From Sipunculus nudus (lineage: Eukaryota > Annelida > Sipuncula > Golfingiida > Sipunculidae), in assembly GCA_026874595.1 (NCBI GenBank), contig CM049306.1, positions 43,586,019 through 43,650,018 on the forward strand: 64,000 nt of DNA, given 5' to 3'. The notes under the pieces were generated by a model, which was given only the letters and a program-made list of their open reading frames with translations, ran no database searches and was not told where the DNA came from. Of the stretch, positions 60,931 through 64,000 are shown piece by piece (the stretch's first letter is position 1; each line of letters starts with the position of its first letter). Both the position numbers and the translations under genes were made by a program.

Positions 60931-61118
60931 TACAGTGAAACTTCGTTGTGTCGAACTCTCTTAAGTCGAATACCCTGCTTATGTCGAAGTTACAGACTCA
61001 ATATTCTGGACAACTCTAGATAAATTAATACCAAATAAAACCCTTTTGTGACGAACCTCGGATATGTCGAAGTTTTCTCAGGGTCCCTTCGATTTCGACA
61101 TAATGAGGTTTCACTGTA
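60931..61118. mobile_element. MITE with TACAGTGAAAC termini (188 bp)
   Basis: It starts TACAGTGAAACTTCGTTGTG then TCGAA, and ends TTCGACATAATGAGGTTTCACTGTA in two parts. The 25-bp ends are inverted with four mismatches. Internal GTCGAA motifs repeat in both orientations. Termini of this kind with a TA target are typical of Tc1/mariner-pogo relatives; that assignment is an inference. Confidence 0.85.
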
Positions 61119-61793
61119 TTATATTAAGGTGCTTTGGTTGATCAGATATTTGCATTCAAGCTTATGTTTATTTCCTCTTTTGAAAAAAATAAACCACACT
61201 GCAACTTAAAAGAGTTTAAATCCTTTAGTGAAAATGTGGCACATAATGTGAAAAATAAAATTTGTCTAGCACAGGCTAGCCGGACTATAAAAATCGTAAG
61301 CCCCGGGTTATGCTGGCTTGTATTTTCAAAATTAAATTTGCCACCCTGATTAAAGGTATTTAATTAAGCATTTTGATATATTTTAGAAATCGAAACTTTC
61401 CTGAAGAGTTCATCTAGTTGATGAAATAAAACCACAAGTCTTAAATTACAAAAAAAATATACCAAACAAATTTGAGACAGCTTTATATATGGAAGAGTTT
61501 TAACTGTTCTTTGTAACTGTTCTCCTAAGTTATATTTACCACAACCAAGGAGGTCATGTTTGCACCCTGTTTTTTTTTTTTTTGTTTTTGTTTTTCTGTG
61601 CAGGATCATGAGTAATGAACAACTGAGATGATTTCATGAAACCTATGGAGGGTGGAGACCCAGCCTGGGTATGGATCCACATTAGTAAAGTGGTAGATAC
61701 AGTAAAGTAGTTTTGTCTTGTCCAAGGTATGTGCTCTATCGATTACCCTCTAGTTTGACCATCTTGCTGTGTTAACCCCTAACAGCCTGATGC

Positions 61794-62427
61794 CCACTGG
61801 CGATTTTTCTGCAACTGGTCATCAATTAGTATTTTTGCATCTGAATCACAAGTGGGACCACAAACATACAGGATCACAAGGTTTTGGGCAAATCAGAAAA
61901 CCTGAGATTCACTGCGACTGTTGCGATCAACTATGATTGCTTGTGCTACAATTTGCAGCTGAACATCATCCAGTTGGTTTGGGTTATTTTGGACAGGTGA
62001 CAGAGTCAGCGACCAATCAGTGACTAGTCGCAGACTGAGCTTGGACTTGTGAAACCTAGTGTCGGCCCAAAACACCTTTTCTGGTCCCTTGAAAAGCAAA
62101 AGGAATTGATGGCGATGTGAGAATTAAAACACTTTGTCCGTACAACCAGTCAAAATACCACCACCAAAACCAGAAAATATGGGCATGTGAAGTCATAAGT
62201 GTGGAACTGGGCTATTCTGGTCAGTTGTGGCTGCTATTGTTATAGTTTTTATTATTCATATTTGTAGTTACACAAGTTAATCATCTCCAAATTGAATAAA
62301 CAACCCAGGAAACTGTGAAGTCTGCAATGATCACTGAATGGCAGTCACAAGCAGTCGCAGGCAACTGCACACTGTCTGTCTGGTCACACATAAAAATTGC
62401 AGGAAAACTGCCAGTGGGGGGCAGGCT
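61794..62427. mobile_element. TIR element with AGCCTG...CACTGG termini (634 bp)
   Basis: AGCCTGATGCCCACTGGCGA and the following TTTTTCTGCAA are inverted at the right end (TTGCAGGAAAACTGCCAGTG then GGGGGCAGGCT), about 31-bp ends with several mismatches. The interior has ATCAGTGACTAGTCGCAGAC and GCAGTCGCAGGCAACTGC hairpins and no coding capacity. Confidence 0.75.
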
Positions 62428-62444
62428 TAAAAGCCTGGACATGA

Positions 62445-62463
62445 CCCCCCCCCCCCCCCCCCC
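62445..62463. repeat. 19-nt poly-C tract
   Basis: An uninterrupted run of 19 C, 17 bp after the AGCCTG element. Confidence 0.95.
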
Positions 62464-63702
62464 AAAGATACATGTGGAATATCATGTTCAATAGCAGGGT
62501 GACCTCAATTAATGATCCTTGTCCTTGGTGAGTTCATATCAAAATACATCGTTCTTAATAACCACTTCTTTAGCCATGCAATCATCATCCAAGGCTGCTT
62601 CAACCATCTTTAATTATTCAATCAATGATTACTCACTGAATCATTAATTGTATCATCACAGGTCATGATGTTCTGAATGACTGATACAGGACTTATGCAC
62701 CATGAGGCCTGCAGCATATATCAGAACATTTTGACTCATGGATACCTCAAACCTTTTTACATAAGAGCCTGCTCTGTCAAAATCAACAACAAAATCACAC
62801 CCGACCCCTCTTGTACATTAATGTAAGCTAATAAATCAATGTATCTCAGAACTATAACTCCAAATCCTATAAATAAAGATCAACTTTAATATTTTATTTA
62901 AAGTATCGATATGCAGTTAAATTAAGCCTTCACCTCACTGGGCCATTTTCTAGAAAAGAACTGTCCTAACTTAAGTATTTCGACAATATTTTCACACATA
63001 ACATGTGCGGGTGTCCTTATTTATTTATTGATTGATTCTTCCCATGCCTAACTGGATGATATCGGTGCCATCACCTTAGCAACACCACAACCAATGTGTG
63101 CATAAGGAATTCATGATACTGACTCAGGCATGGGAGTCTGCACTTTTTCGCCAATTTTTCATACAATTGCATCTGACTAACAGATAGAAGTTTTCCAGTA
63201 CACGATAATATCTCAATATATATATATATATATATAGCTACCAGTTTAAAAGTTATATAAAAGATGGGTATATCTATAAAAAAATACAAAGTTATAAAAA
63301 ATAAAATTTTAGTACGAGAAGATAACTCTTTGCATAAGGTATTTAATCCATTTTGAAATTTTTTTAATATGTTGATTAAAACCAAAGTTATTGGGGAATA
63401 AATGAGAGATAATAACAGGGAATATGTACCCAGATTTGAGCAACAAAACTGTGTCCACTGGTCCAGGGCCCAGCCTGGGCATCCAGTGCAATTAGCTCTG
63501 ATCTTTGTCAGCAGTCCTCTGATTGGCCAGTAAGGCCAGACTTGTGGCCACTGGGACCACACCTTGAAATAGGGATAGGAATAGGGATTTAATTAATGTT
63601 TTATTGTGAGCAATTAATACAATAAAATTACAAAAGAAGTTTTCCAGTACACTATAACATCACTTGCTGATGACAAAAAAATTGCTTGCATAACTGGGAA
63701 AA
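62464..63702. other. AT-rich sequence with a (TA)n tract and a short direct repeat
   Basis: (TA)n lies at about 63217-63236. AGAAGTTTTCCAGTACAC occurs near 63187 and again near 63639. The 163-codon minus-strand frame crossing this region runs through the TA tract and has no family signature. Confidence 0.5.
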
Positions 63703-64000
63703 TGGTTATACGGTCCAATGGCCGAAACCGCAAGTATAAGGGCATTGCGTCTCGAAACACTGTTGTTCACAAGATCGAGTTCGGCTCTCGAATGACATGA
63801 CTGGGTCTCCGCTGCTGGGATAGGTAGAGGGAATGTAGGTTGCTTCTGGCTTTGTGGCTGTGGATGCTGTAGCTTTCCTGAAAGATCACCAACTTGGGAT
63901 GGACGGTGGCGGCCTTTGTGGTGCTCTGCTTGGCTTGGTGTGGCATTGCGACTGTTGGCTTGGAGAAAGTGCTTAAGGAGCGCACAGGGCTGAGGTCTTG
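63703..64000 (+). repeat. Interspersed repeat, copy 2 (cut by window end)
   Basis: It matches the reverse complement of 39940-40315: GGCCGAAACCGCAAGTA, GATCGAGTTCGGCTCTCG, GCTTCTGGCTTTGTGGCTG, TTGGGATGGACGGTGGC, AAGGAGCGCACAGGGCTGAG. It continues beyond the window. Confidence 0.85.

Noticed and set aside
63071-63562. 163-codon minus-strand frame
   Set aside because: It crosses a (TA)n microsatellite read as IYIYIYI, has low-complexity hydrophobic composition and has no family signature.

Overview
The window is AT-rich, intron- and transposon-dominated genomic DNA of an invertebrate animal, most likely a mollusc and perhaps a bivalve. The assignment is an inference from the repeat families: elements that open with CAAGGGACCCATGGGTC, elements that close with GACGGACGACGGAC followed by a CAGCTGAGCTA hairpin, TACAGTGAAAC inverted-repeat elements, and GACAGACAGA/CAAACAAA tracts. 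Splice sites, AATAAA signals and 20-kb introns exclude a prokaryote or virus. No rRNA gene, convincing tRNA gene, CRISPR array or intact transposase gene was seen.

The one confidently identified gene is FANK1 (fibronectin type III and ankyrin repeat domains 1) on the minus strand. Four exons are visible: 50545-50518 (start codon), 47390-47216, 25719-25595 and 24618-24537. Their phases join cleanly, and they encode the N-terminus, the FN3 domain and the linker before the ankyrin repeats (136 codons plus 2 nt). The ankyrin exons were not found and presumably lie left of the window. The intron between exons 2 and 3 is about 21.5 kb and holds many unrelated repeats.

Layout. 1-5733: pieces of a tandem repeat (variant B), a hairpin-ended repeat end, degenerate relatives and a doubtful minus-strand terminal exon. 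5734-17326: a near-identical tandem array of nine complete 1,282-bp units (variant A). 17344-18613: another B unit, then short local duplications and a 141-bp tandem repeat to 19277. 19544-20161: two plus-strand exon candidates ending in AATAAA, the apparent 3' end of an unidentified gene facing FANK1. 20186-24536: a TIR element, a TA microsatellite and AT-rich sequence. 24537-50545: FANK1 and its introns, with several MITE-like elements. 50546-55040: mostly unexplained sequence with one short exon candidate. 55041-60338: nested hairpin-ended elements. 60339-64000: two TIR elements and a copy, in the opposite orientation, of a repeat also present near 40 kb.

The most interesting structures are three. 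(1) The 1,282-bp array has internal dimer-level order, chimeric A/B junctions and two palindromic RFX-type X-box matches per unit. (2) A hairpin-ended element is inserted inside an older copy of itself, which defines its ends. (3) Local features sit on FANK1 splice sites: a hairpin across the exon 4 acceptor and a MITE ending 18 bp from exon 3.
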